From: Streptosporangium album
Lineage (GTDB): Bacteria; Actinomycetota; Actinomycetes; Streptosporangiales; Streptosporangiaceae
Assembly (NCBI RefSeq): GCF_014203795.1
Contig: NZ_JACHJU010000001.1
Coordinates: forward strand, 3,348,001 to 3,412,000
Length of the DNA: 64,000 bases
Direction of reading: 5' to 3'
Shown one piece after another: positions 35,003-43,776 of the stretch. The position numbers and the translations under genes are program-made. The notes under the pieces were generated by a model. That model saw only the letters and a program-made list of their open reading frames with translations. It searched no databases and was not told where the DNA came from. Numbering within the stretch: the stretch's first letter is position 1; each line of letters begins with the position of its first letter.

Positions 35003-35062
35003 CGGTGGTGTGCCGGCGTCCAGGAACGCCACCAACTCGGCCGGGAGTGGGCGTTCGTCCGG
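35003..35062 (-). pseudogene. Short glycosyltransferase (GT-B) fragment
   Basis: The minus strand encodes PDERPLPAELVAFLDAGTPP, the segment that begins the C-terminal domain of vancosaminyl/sterol glucosyltransferases. It is sandwiched between the helR stop and the IS1182 remnant. This is the piece missing from the broken glycosyltransferase at 37.4-38.4 kb, or part of a second copy. Confidence 0.55.
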
Positions 35063-35068
35063 CCGACG

Positions 35069-37216
35069 TCAGGAGCTCGTGAGGATGACGAGTTGCTGGG
35101 TCGCTCGGGTCATCGCGACATAGCGGTCGACCGCTCCTTCGATGCCCTTGCCGAACGCCTCTGGGTCGATGAGGACGACCAGGTCGAACTCGAGCCCCTT
35201 CGACAGCTCCGGGGTCAGCGACCGGACGCGGGACGTCTCCTGGAACGTGGGATCGCCGATGACGCAGGCGATCCCGTCGGCATGCGCGGCGAGCCAGGTG
35301 TCGAGGATCGAGCCCAGATCCGCAGCAGATCCGTGTACGACGGGAACGCCGCTGCTGCGGATGGAGGTCGGCACGTTGGCGTCCGGGAGCACGGCCCGGA
35401 TGACCGGCTCGGCTTCCGCCATGATTTCTTCCGGCGTCCGGTAGTTGATGCTCAGGGAGGCCAGGTTGATCCGGTCGAGCCCGATCCGCTCGAGCCGTTC
35501 CTGCCACGACTCCGTGAACCCGTGCCTGGCCTGGGCACGATCACCGACGATGGTGAAGCTCCGGGACGGGCACCGGAGCAGCAACATCTGCCACTCCGCG
35601 TCGGTCAGCTCCTGAGCCTCGTCCACGACGATGTGCGCGAACGGGCCGGCGAGCAGGTCCGGGGCGATGCTGGGCAGTGCGGTCTCGTCGACCAGGGAGT
35701 TCTGTATGTCCTGTCCGCGCAGCATCGTCACCAAACCTTCACCGTCGTCATCGGCCTCGACCAGGTTGTCGACGACCTGCGCCATGCGCTCGCGTTGGGC
35801 GGCGACAGCGGCGTCATGCCGGCGCTTACGTCGTGACGCCTCCGGGTCGCCGAGCCGCTGCCGTGCCGCGTCCAGGAGCGGCAGGTCGGACACCGTCCAG
35901 GCCTGGGCGTCCTCGCGCTGCAGCGCCTGAACGTCATCGCGGCTGAGCCAGGGAGCGCACTTCCGCAGGTAGGCGGGTACCGACCACAGGTCTCCGACGA
36001 GGTCAGCCGCTTCGATCAGCGGCCACGCGCGGTTGAAGGTCGTGAGCAGCTCCCTGTTCTGCAGCAGCGACTTGCGAAGCAGGTGAGCCGGGGCGTCGTC
36101 GTCGTGCTTGTCCATCAGGATCGTGAGCAGCTCCTCCCAGATCTGGTCGCGCGCCTCGTTGTGCGGAGTGCCGGGGTCTGGTGTTTCGAACGCCTCGGCC
36201 CAATCGTCGACGCTCAGCCAGATGTCCGACCAGTGGGTGGTGACCGTCATCCCCTTGGTGGGCGGATTCTCATAGAACCTGACGGCCGGCTCGATCACCT
36301 TCACCAGGTCCGCGGACGACTTCAGGCGGGCCACGCCCGGGTCGGCCTCGATCGCTGCTACGGCTCCCTCGGCGACGAAGTCCCGCAGGGTGCAGGTCTG
36401 CACGCCCTCCTCTCCGAGGCTGGGGAGGACGTCGGCGACGTACGCCAGGTACGGCTGGTGCGGACCGACGAACAGCACGCCGCCCCGGTGATGACCGAGG
36501 CGAGGGTCGGAGTAGAGGAGGTAGGCGGAGCGGTGCAGAGCGACGACGGTCTTCCCCGTACCCGGACCGCCGTCGACGACGAGAGCGCCGCGGGATCCCG
36601 CGCGGATGATGGCGTCCTGGTCGGCCTGGATGGTGCCGAGCACGTCTCGCATCCGGGCCGACCGGTTGCTGCCCAGGCTGGCGATGAAGGCGGACTGGTC
36701 GTCGAGCGCGGCGTGCCCGACAAGTCCGTCCGAGGTGAACACCTCGTCCCAGTAGTCGCTGATCCGGCCGCGGGTCCAGCGATACCTGCGGCGGCTTGCC
36801 AGACCCATCGGGTTGGCGTGGGTGGCTCCGAAGAACGGCTCGGCCGCGGGGGAGCGCCAGTCGAGCAGCAGCCGACGACCCGCGCTGTCCGTAAGGCCAA
36901 GTCGTCCGACGTACACGGGCTCGGGGTTGTCTGCGCTGACCATGTGTCCGAGGCACAGGTCCAAACCGAAGCGACGCAGTGCGCGCAGGCGAGCGGTCAG
37001 CCGGTGGATCTCCATGTCCCGGTCCATCGCCTGCCGGCCTATGCCGCCGGGCGCCTTGCGCTCGGCATCGAGGCGGTCGGACAGTTCGGCGATCGACTGC
37101 TCGAGGCTCTCCGAGATGGCCGCGAAGTGCTGCTCATCGCCGGCGATCAGCGTCGGGTCGGCCTTGGGGGAGAGGTGGTCGGGAAGGTCAAACGCGCTGG
37201 TAGTCAGGGGGTTCAT
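35069..37216 (-). CDS. helR: HelR-type RNA polymerase recycling ATPase (UvrD-like superfamily 1)
   Basis: This 715-residue superfamily 1 motor ATPase has a predicted N-terminal antiparallel coiled coil (about 25-90: ISESLEQSIAELSDRLDAER). A domain with YVGRLGLTD and LLLDWRSPAAEPFF follows, as in HelD/HelR. Walker A GGPGTGKT is at 216-223, Walker B is IVVDEAQEL, and later motifs are FTIVGDRAQ and VAMTRATQQL. HelR displaces rifamycins from RNA polymerase and frees stalled polymerase in Streptomyces. ATG 37216 gives the typical start MNPLTTSAFDLPD; GGAG lies 9 nt upstream. All motor motifs are intact. It sits between pieces of a broken glycosyltransferase inside long inverted repeats, so it was probably acquired horizontally. 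Confidence 0.88.
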   Translation of the reverse strand: MNPLTTSAFDLPDHLSPKADPTLIAGDEQHFAAISESLEQSIAELSDRLDAERKAPGGIGRQAMDRDMEIHRLTARLRALRRFGLDLCLGHMVSADNPEPVYVGRLGLTDSAGRRLLLDWRSPAAEPFFGATHANPMGLASRRRYRWTRGRISDYWDEVFTSDGLVGHAALDDQSAFIASLGSNRSARMRDVLGTIQADQDAIIRAGSRGALVVDGGPGTGKTVVALHRSAYLLYSDPRLGHHRGGVLFVGPHQPYLAYVADVLPSLGEEGVQTCTLRDFVAEGAVAAIEADPGVARLKSSADLVKVIEPAVRFYENPPTKGMTVTTHWSDIWLSVDDWAEAFETPDPGTPHNEARDQIWEELLTILMDKHDDDAPAHLLRKSLLQNRELLTTFNRAWPLIEAADLVGDLWSVPAYLRKCAPWLSRDDVQALQREDAQAWTVSDLPLLDAARQRLGDPEASRRKRRHDAAVAAQRERMAQVVDNLVEADDDGEGLVTMLRGQDIQNSLVDETALPSIAPDLLAGPFAHIVVDEAQELTDAEWQMLLLRCPSRSFTIVGDRAQARHGFTESWQERLERIGLDRINLASLSINYRTPEEIMAEAEPVIRAVLPDANVPTSIRSSGVPVVHGSAADLGSILDTWLAAHADGIACVIGDPTFQETSRVRSLTPELSKGLEFDLVVLIDPEAFGKGIEGAVDRYVAMTRATQQLVILTSS

Positions 37217-37235
37217 GTCATCGGCTCCGATCTGA

Positions 37236-37249
37236 GGTCGCTTGCGACC
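37236..37249. promoter_or_regulatory. 14-bp perfect palindrome upstream of helR
   Basis: GGTCGCTTGCGACC lies 20 bp upstream of the helR ATG. Rifamycin-responsive genes carry a conserved palindromic element (RAE); this palindrome has a similar core but I cannot confirm it is the same element. It may be an operator or a transcript hairpin. Confidence 0.4.
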
Positions 37250-37402
37250 ATTGCGCACCAAGGCGTCTGAACCGGCGTGACGAACCTGGTGGCCATGACG
37301 GGCAACGCTCCGCCTGACGTGGCCCCCGGCCGTTGTCGGTTCAGGTCGCCAGGGTTTGTAGGTTCTCGTGTTCCGGGTCCTGGCTCGACGATCCCGCGTG
37401 GT

Positions 37403-38358
37403 TCACGCGGACACTGGCGGCCTTTCTCGGCTGACCGCGTCGAGCAGCAGCCTCGCGGCCACCGTCGCCCCGTCGGTGCGGATCGTGCCGGCCACGGCTG
37501 TTGCTCGTGCGCGGGTCTCGGAGGCCAGGGCCGTTCTGAGCGCGGCCGACAGGGACTCGAAGGTCGGAGCCGGACCGTCGTGTGCCGCGCCGATGCCCAG
37601 GTCGGCCACCCGGCCGGCCCAGTACGGCTGGTCCGCCGCCTGGGGTACCACCACCTGGGGCGCGCCGACCCGGGCGGCCGTCGTCGTCGTGCCCGCGCCG
37701 CCGTGGTGCACGACGGCGGCCACCCGGCCGAACAGTGCCTGCTGGTTGACCTCGCCGACGACGAAGCAGTCGTCCCGGTCGTCGATCAGGGCCAGGTCGG
37801 CCCAGCCGCTGGCAGGCCGATCGACGCACGGTTCGTGTTGAGTGCCGCACCGAACAGCGCGTTGATGCTCTGGGCGTCCAAGTCCCACAGCACCCGGTTG
37901 TCGGTCACCTCCGGCGGGAACGGCCGGCCCGGATACGCCAGCGGCGGGTGGTGCGGCGACGGCAGGGTGAGCTGCTGGAAGGTCACGGACACGGAGCGGA
38001 TGCCCAGTTTCTCGGCCACCGACCGCGCGCCGGCCGCGGCCGGCATCATGCCGGTCGCCACCAGCGCGTCACATCCCTCGGCCGCCGCGGTGACCGCGTC
38101 GAACTGGCTGGCGATCAACTCGGCCGCGCGCCGGGGCAGGTCCGCCGACGACGGCGGCGGCGCCGTAGTCGTCAGCGCGCGCGCCGACTGGCCGACCGGC
38201 ACCAGCGGCACGCCGACACCGGCCAGCCGCTGCGCGAAGTCCTCGTCCGGCGGCGCGCACACCCGCACCTCCGCGCCGAGTTCCCGCAACCGCACCGCGA
38301 GTCCCACCAGCGGTTCGACGTCCCCGCGCGACCCATACGTCGACACCAACACCCGCAT
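37403..38358 (-). pseudogene. GT-B glycosyltransferase (antibiotic-type), broken by internal deletion
   Basis: From ATG 38358, with GGGGGATG upstream, the N-terminal domain reads MRVLVSTYGSRGDVEPLVGL through [10 protein letters not shown]. At about 37800 the frame changes directly into [20 protein letters not shown], then [20 protein letters not shown] and [22 protein letters not shown], the donor-binding domain. About 70 residues joining the two domains are missing. The intact enzyme would glycosylate a natural product or sterol, or inactivate an antibiotic. A short matching piece of the missing part lies at 35003-35062. Rifamycin glycosyltransferases are GT-B enzymes too, which is suggestive next to helR but unproven. 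Confidence 0.85.
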
Positions 38359-38545
38359 TTCGCATCCCCCATTTCCGCAGGTTCCGGCCTCGGCCGACGA
38401 TTCTGCAGCACGACCCGGGTCTTGCCGCAAGCCCCCCGGTGCGCTATACGTTGAGAGTGGAAAGGAGTGGGCACTCTCCTTTGGGCCTACGGATGCAGCC
38501 GCGGAACGAGAAGTTCTCCACCCTCTTCACTCGCAACAACACAAC

Positions 38546-38663
38546 GACATCGCCTGGCAACTGCTGCCGCCCGAGCTGGGGTTCGGCTCCGGACAGACCT
38601 GCTGGCGCCGCCTGGAGCGGTGGCAGCGGGCGGGGGTCTTCGACCGGCTGCACCGCCGGGTGC
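38546..38663 (+). pseudogene. IS5-family transposase N-terminal scrap
   Basis: DIAWQLLPPELGFGSGQTCW, then RRLERWQRAGVFDRLHR, matches the N-terminal region of IS5-family (IS427-like) transposases common in actinomycetes. It starts and ends abruptly, without upstream or catalytic parts. The downstream edge is 75 bp from the second long inverted repeat. Confidence 0.75.
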
Positions 38664-38736
38664 TGACGTTTCGCGCCACGGCGGATCGCTACCAGAACTC
38701 ACCGCCATGCGCTGTCGCCTCCCCCCGACACGGCCA

Positions 38737-39058
38737 GCCCTGCGCTCCTTTCGAAAGGGAGGCTTCAGCGGCGGCGATCAACCCTGAGCGGTCCCGCGCG
38801 GATTGCTTCAGCGTCAGCGAGATCGATGGGCGGCCCGAGAGCGAGCGGCTACGGCCCGCCTGCCGTACGGCGAGGCGGTCTGGCGCGGAGGTGGGTGGGT
38901 GTTCCGGCCGGCTTGTAAAAAAGCGCGACCACCGCGCCCGCCAGGCCGGAGGCCTGAAATACCGGACGGTGACTGCGACGGCCGGCCGGAACACCCACCC
39001 ACCGCAGCGCGAACAGCGAAAACCCCGGAACACCCGCAGCGCGAACACCGACAGCACG
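38737..39058 (-). repeat. 322-bp long inverted repeat, copy 2
   Basis: Reverse-complement copy of 34028-34349, with the same internal 23-bp hairpin arms. Only a handful of substitutions separate them. Recombination between the copies would invert the helR segment. Confidence 0.9.
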
Positions 39059-39109
39059 AACACCAACAAGCCGGAACGCGCACAATCACCGGCCAGCGCA
39101 GCGCGACCG

Positions 39110-40075
39110 TCAGAGGCGCTCGCCGGCCGGGGCTTCCTCCTGTGGCCCGGAGACTCGCGCGCTGGTCAGGGAGACGGGGACGCGAGGGACGGTCCACCGC
39201 CGAGGGCGCGGGGGAGCGGGGACGGCGTGGGCCGTACCGCGGGGGCGGGTGCTGGAGTAGAGGACGCCGGAGAGGATGAGTGCGGCGGCGGCGAGCTTCA
39301 GAGGGGAGACGGGTTCGCCGTCGAACAGCGCGGCCGACGACATGCCGAAGATGGGGACAAGCAGGCTGTAGGGGGCGACCACCGAGGCGTCGTAGCGTTT
39401 GAGCAGGAAGCCCCAGACGCCGAAGCCGCCGAGAGTGGAGACAAGCGCCACGTAGAGCACCGACAGGGTCCCCTCCGTGGAGAACTCCAGCCGGGGGACC
39501 CCCTCCGCCAGCAGGGACAGGGCCATCATCGGAACCGCAGCCACCGCGCTCAGCCAGACCATGAAGCGCAGCGAGTCCGGAGGAGACGCCTTCCTGACCG
39601 CGATGTTGCCCGCGCCCCAGCCGAGTGCCGCGCCGATGACCAGGACGAGCGCGCCGATCGGACCACCGCCGCCCAGGTCCAGGGCGACCATGGCCAGCCC
39701 CGCGAACGCGACGGCCATTCCGGTGATCCGGCGGGCGGTGACGCGTTCCCCGAGCAGGACCACCGCGAGGATCACGGTGAAGACGGCCTGGACCTGGACG
39801 ACGAGCGAGGTGAGGCCGGCGGGCATGCCCGCCCGCATGCCCAGCAGGAGCAGGCCGTACTGGGTGACGCCGAGCGTGGCCCCGGCGGCCAGCACCCACC
39901 GCCAGGGCACCCGCGGGCCGCCGACGAACAGCAGCGCGGGGAAAGCTGCCAGGGTGAACCGCAGCGCCACGTAGAACAGCGGCGGGAAGTGCCTGAGTCC
40001 TGCTTCCATGACCACGAAGTTGAAACCCCAGACGGCGGCGAGGCCGATGGCCAGGAAGAGATGTCTGGTCCGCAT
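39110..40075 (-). CDS. EamA/DMT family transporter
   Basis: This 321-residue inner-membrane protein has ten predicted helices in two EamA repeats (LFLAIGLAAVWGFNFVVMEA; later LVIGAALGWGAGNIAVRKAS). DMT exporters carry amino acids and metabolites outward. It diverges from a LysR gene across 74 bp, the usual pairing of exporter with its activator. The C-terminal 45 residues are polar and Pro/Arg-rich. The start at ATG 40075 has a weak GAAGAG site. Closest analogues by layout are YdcZ/RhaT-like or O-acetylserine/cysteine exporters; the substrate is unknown. Confidence 0.9.
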   Translation of the reverse strand: MRTRHLFLAIGLAAVWGFNFVVMEAGLRHFPPLFYVALRFTLAAFPALLFVGGPRVPWRWVLAAGATLGVTQYGLLLLGMRAGMPAGLTSLVVQVQAVFTVILAVVLLGERVTARRITGMAVAFAGLAMVALDLGGGGPIGALVLVIGAALGWGAGNIAVRKASPPDSLRFMVWLSAVAAVPMMALSLLAEGVPRLEFSTEGTLSVLYVALVSTLGGFGVWGFLLKRYDASVVAPYSLLVPIFGMSSAALFDGEPVSPLKLAAAALILSGVLYSSTRPRGTAHAVPAPPRPRRWTVPRVPVSLTSARVSGPQEEAPAGERL

Positions 40076-40149
40076 CTCTTCATGCTTGTCCGCAGCGATA
40101 ATTCAGCACAAGCGAGACTTTCTTACCCTACTCATTTAGAATCACTTAC

Positions 40150-41076
40150 ATGTTGGACCTCAACCGTCTCAAAGCCCTGCACGCCGTGTCCGTCTACGGG
40201 TCGGTCGGCGCGGCGGCCGACGCGCTCATGGTGACCCCGTCCGCGGTGTCGCAGCAGCTCGCCAAGCTGGAGCGGGAGACCGGAGCGACGCTGCTGGAGC
40301 GCAACGGGCGCGGAGTGCGGCTGACCGACGCGGCCGGGCTGCTCGCCGACCATGCCGAGCGCATTCTCGCGCTGGTGGAGACCGCCGAAGCCGACTTTGA
40401 GGCGCTGCGCGGAGAGGTCGTGGGACGGCTGAGCATCGGCGCCTTCCCCACGGCGGCCCGGGGGCTGCTGCCCGCGGCGCTGGTCCACCTGCGGGAGCGC
40501 CACCCCGATCTCCGGCTCCAGCTCATCGAACGCGAGCCCGAACGCCAGCTCCGTGAGGTGGCCAGAGGCGAGCTCGACCTCGCGGTGGTCCAGGACTGGG
40601 TGAACCGGCCGATGGCCATCCCCGAGGGGCTGTCGAGAGCGTCGCTCTTCGACGACATCGCGGACGTGATCCTGCCCGAAACCCACCCGCTGGCCGCGCG
40701 GTCGGAGATCGAGCTGGCCGAGCTGGCCGGGGAGCGGTGGATCAGCTCCTCGCCTGGCACCGTCTGCCACGACTGGCTGGTCTACACGCTGCGTTCTGCC
40801 GGGCTGGAGCCGGACATCGCCTGCATGGCCGACGAGTATCCGACCCATCTCGCCCTTGTCGCGGCCGGACAGGGGTGCGCCATCATCCCTCGACTCGGCC
40901 GTGACTTCATCCCCGCGGGAGTGCGGGTCGTCCCGATCCTGCCGCGTCCGATCCGCAAGATCTACGCGCTCTGGCGGAGCGACGCGGCCCGCCGCCCGGC
41001 GATCAGGGCCGCCGTCGACGCGCTCCGGGCGGCCTCGGCCGCCCACCAGCCGGTCGAGGAACCGCTTCTCTCGTAA
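40150..41076 (+). CDS. LysR family transcriptional regulator
   Basis: This is a 308-residue LysR regulator. The winged helix is at 1-60 (LNRLKALHAVSVYGSVGAAA; ALMVTPSAVSQQLAKLERE). A linker helix and two periplasmic-binding-like lobes follow (RGELDLAVVQDW; GQGCAIIPRLG). It is intact and diverges from the EamA gene, which it probably activates in response to a ligand. The 74-bp intergenic region contains AT-rich text (CTCATTTAGAATCAC) likely to include its binding site. Confidence 0.92.
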   Translation: MLDLNRLKALHAVSVYGSVGAAADALMVTPSAVSQQLAKLERETGATLLERNGRGVRLTDAAGLLADHAERILALVETAEADFEALRGEVVGRLSIGAFPTAARGLLPAALVHLRERHPDLRLQLIEREPERQLREVARGELDLAVVQDWVNRPMAIPEGLSRASLFDDIADVILPETHPLAARSEIELAELAGERWISSSPGTVCHDWLVYTLRSAGLEPDIACMADEYPTHLALVAAGQGCAIIPRLGRDFIPAGVRVVPILPRPIRKIYALWRSDAARRPAIRAAVDALRAASAAHQPVEEPLLS

Positions 41077-41180
41077 CGCATGGCACGCGGGGGCGTTCGG
41101 CGATGCCGGCCGTGCTCCAGGTCGCCGCCGCAGGCCAGGTGACGCCCGGGAAGCAAGGTCTATCGCCTAAAGTCGAGCAG

Positions 41181-42359
41181 ATGCCCCCGACCCCCTCCCG
41201 GCTGGCCTGGCTGGACGCGCTGCGAGGACCCGCAGCGCTGGCCGTCGCGCTGCACCACTCCGCCTGGACCTTCCTGCCGGGCATCTGGGCCGAGGTGGAC
41301 CGCAGGATCGACGTCGGCACCTGGGGCGTCTTCGTGTTCTTCCTGGTCAGCGGCTATATCATCCCCGCGTCTCTGGAGCGCCGCGGTGACCTGCGGGCTT
41401 TCTGGACCGGTAGGGCCTTCCGCCTCCTGCCTCTGCTGCTCACCGCGTTCTGTCTGGCGCTCCTCCTCGCGTACGGGGGCCTGTTCGCCCTCCATCCGGG
41501 CCTGAGCGTGCGCCCCCTCCCCCTCGTGGTTCTCGGGAACGTGACGATGCTGCAGGAACTGCTCGGCGTGCCCGCGGTCATCGACGTGATGTGGACGCTC
41601 TCGTACGAGATGGCGTTCTACCTGCTGGCGGTCGGGCTGTTCACCATGCGGCAGGCGCACCGGTCGGCCACGGCCGCGATCGCCCTGGCGCTGCCGGCCG
41701 TACCTCTCGGGCTCCTGCTGCCGGGGGCGACCATCAAGGGCCGCGCCGACCTGGTCGCCGCACTCCTGGGCATCGCGGTCGTCGTGGTCATCGCCGTGTC
41801 GGCGAGGGCACGCGGCGGGACGCGCTCGGCCGCCGCGGTGACGGGCGGCATCCTCGGCCTGGCACTGGTGGTCCTGGGCAGCCGGATCGGCGCGTGGCAG
41901 GGGCTGATCATCCTGGCCATGATGTTCGCCGGCACGGCCGTGTACCGGGCCGAGCAGGGGACGATCCGGTGGCGTACCGCCGTCGTCGCCGTGCTGACGG
42001 TCCTGGCCTGCGGGGTCTTCGCCAAGGACGACCCCGGCTGGGCACCGGCGATCCTGCTGGCCGCCGGCTTCTTCGCGGCCGCGTTCGCGCTGCGCCGCAG
42101 GCCGTTCCCCCGGTGGCTCGCCCACCTCGGGGTGATCAGCTTCTCCCTCTATCTGCTCCATCCGCTCCTGCTGCGGGTGAGCCCGAACCTTCCGGTGTTC
42201 TTCCTCGTCCTGGTGCCGCTCTGCTACCTGACCCACCGCCTGATCGAGCTCCCCGCCCAGCGCCTCGGCAGAAGGCTGGCCCGGCCTTCTCCCCGGGACC
42301 CCGCACCGGACGCCCTCCCAGGCGAGGTGCCGCGGATCCGATCCGGAGAAGGAAGGTGA
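41181..42359 (+). CDS. Acyltransferase 3 family membrane protein
   Basis: This 392-residue integral membrane protein of about ten helices starts with RLAWLDALRGPAALAVALHH, the signature of acyltransferase 3 (OafA/NodX-like) O-acetylases, including the conserved catalytic His near residue 25. Further motifs are FFLVSGYIIP and VISFSLYLLHPLLLR near the C-terminus. ATG 41181 is chosen because the motif follows directly. It transfers acetyl or other acyl groups to sugars or natural products at the membrane. It lies in the accessory stretch between LysR and the phosphatase gene and may decorate an envelope glycan. Confidence 0.88.
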   Translation: MPPTPSRLAWLDALRGPAALAVALHHSAWTFLPGIWAEVDRRIDVGTWGVFVFFLVSGYIIPASLERRGDLRAFWTGRAFRLLPLLLTAFCLALLLAYGGLFALHPGLSVRPLPLVVLGNVTMLQELLGVPAVIDVMWTLSYEMAFYLLAVGLFTMRQAHRSATAAIALALPAVPLGLLLPGATIKGRADLVAALLGIAVVVVIAVSARARGGTRSAAAVTGGILGLALVVLGSRIGAWQGLIILAMMFAGTAVYRAEQGTIRWRTAVVAVLTVLACGVFAKDDPGWAPAILLAAGFFAAAFALRRRPFPRWLAHLGVISFSLYLLHPLLLRVSPNLPVFFLVLVPLCYLTHRLIELPAQRLGRRLARPSPRDPAPDALPGEVPRIRSGEGR

Positions 42360-42511
42360 CGCCGCCTGACCCCGGACGAGCCTGTGCCCACCTCGGATCG
42401 TCACGGCCGCCGCCTTGACGATCCTGCTCCGTATCCGGTCCGGAAAACAGAACCCGGCGCCGGCCACCCCACCGCACGTGGCTCCATACCAGTCGGTAGG
42501 CTTGCGACACC

Positions 42512-43150
42512 ATGGCTGAGACCACCGTCGTTCACCTCCTGCGTCACGGTGAGGTGCACAACCCCACGAACATCCTGTACGGCAGGCTGCCCGGCTACCA
42601 CCTCTCGGAGACCGGCAGGCAGATGGCCGAGACGGTTGCCAAGTCGGTCGCGGGGCGCGACGTCGTCGCCCTGTTCTCCTCCCCGCTGGAGCGGGCGCAG
42701 GAGACCGCCGCCCCGCTCGCCGCGACCTTCGGTTTGGAGGTCACGCTCGACGAGCGCCTCATCGAGGCGGAGAACATCTTCGAGGGCGTCCCGGTCGGCA
42801 ACGGCGACGGGGTCTTCCGCAGCCCGCGCCACTACCGCCACCTGTGGAACCCGATGCGCCCCTCCTGGGGCGAGCCCTATGTCGATCTGGTCCGGCGGAT
42901 GAAGGGTGCGATCGACACCGCCCGCGACACGGCACGCGGCCACGAGGCGATCATGGTCAGCCACCAGCTGCCGATCTGGGTCATCCGGCTCGCGGCCGAG
43001 GGCAGATGGCTCCCGCACGACCCCCGTCGCAGGCAGTGCGGTCTCGCCAGTCTCACCAGCTTCTCCTTCGAGGGAGACCGGCTGACCAGCGTGGGGTACA
43101 GCGAGCCGGCGGGCGCGCTCGCCAAGCGCCCCACTGTGCCGGGCGCGTGA
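42512..43150 (+). CDS. Histidine phosphatase (phosphoglycerate mutase-like)
   Basis: This is a 212-residue cytoplasmic phosphatase of the branch-2 histidine family. The nucleophile motif LLRHGEVHN places His12 at the centre; SSPLERAQET and VSHQLP (second His) complete the active site. It heads the cytochrome c maturation cluster and is conserved there in actinomycetes, but its substrate is unknown. No ribosome site is visible before the ATG; a TAGGCT box about 10 bp upstream could be a -10 of a leaderless message. The core gene order resumes here after the accessory region. Confidence 0.88.
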   Translation: MAETTVVHLLRHGEVHNPTNILYGRLPGYHLSETGRQMAETVAKSVAGRDVVALFSSPLERAQETAAPLAATFGLEVTLDERLIEAENIFEGVPVGNGDGVFRSPRHYRHLWNPMRPSWGEPYVDLVRRMKGAIDTARDTARGHEAIMVSHQLPIWVIRLAAEGRWLPHDPRRRQCGLASLTSFSFEGDRLTSVGYSEPAGALAKRPTVPGA

Positions 43151-43206
43151 CTCCGCCGGTAGAGTGACTGCTCTACCGGTTGTAGTACAGGGAGACCCTG
43201 CCTCAC

Positions 43207-43776
43207 ATGCGCGCACAATCCTTCGCCGCTGCCGTGCTGCTCCTGACCGTGGCCGGATGCGCCGGCAACCAGGGGACGCAGCCGCAGTCCGGGGACACCC
43301 GCTTCGTGGCCGGCGACGGCAGGATCACCCTGTTCGAGGCCGCCGACCGCAAGCCTGCTCCTCCGGTCGAGGGGGAGACCCTCGACGGGAGCACGGCGAC
43401 GCTCGCCGCGCACAAGGGCAAGATCGTCGTACTCAACTTCTGGGCCTCCTGGTGCGCCCCCTGCCGGGCCGAGGCTCCGGTGCTCAAGGACATCGCCGCC
43501 AAGACCAAGGCCGACGGCGTGGAGTTCCTCGGCATCGACTTCAAGGACCGCAAGGCCGACGCGCTCGCCTTCGAGCGTAGCCAGCAGTCCGGCTATCCCA
43601 GCATCTTCGACCAGCCGGGCAAGGTCGCGCTCTCCTTCCAGGGGACGGTCCCCCCGGCGGCCATCCCGTCGACGCTGATCATCGACCGTCAGGGCCGGAT
43701 CGCCGCGCGGGCGCTCGGCGCGGTCAAGTACACCGACCTGCTCAGCACGGTCACCAAGGTCGGCGATGAGCGCTGA
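43207..43776 (+). CDS. TlpA/ResA-like thiol-disulfide lipoprotein
   Basis: This is a 189-residue exported lipoprotein. The signal ends LTVAGC with Cys18 as the lipid site. The thioredoxin fold contains WCAPC (Cys83, Cys86) and the cis-Pro segment AAIPSTLIID. It keeps the heme-binding thiols of apocytochrome c reduced outside the membrane, receiving electrons from CcdA. Its stop overlaps the ccdA start by 11 bp. It is part of the ccs/res operon. Confidence 0.95.
   Translation: MRAQSFAAAVLLLTVAGCAGNQGTQPQSGDTRFVAGDGRITLFEAADRKPAPPVEGETLDGSTATLAAHKGKIVVLNFWASWCAPCRAEAPVLKDIAAKTKADGVEFLGIDFKDRKADALAFERSQQSGYPSIFDQPGKVALSFQGTVPPAAIPSTLIIDRQGRIAARALGAVKYTDLLSTVTKVGDER

Noticed and set aside
37236..37249. 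Calling the helR palindrome a rifamycin-associated element
   Set aside because: I could not confirm identity with the published element from memory, so it is listed only as a palindrome.
37277..40234. A 985-codon open frame on the plus strand
   Set aside because: It crosses the glycosyltransferase, the inverted repeat and the EamA gene in the wrong frame; only a 38-codon piece (IS5 remnant) has real similarity. High GC keeps unused frames open.
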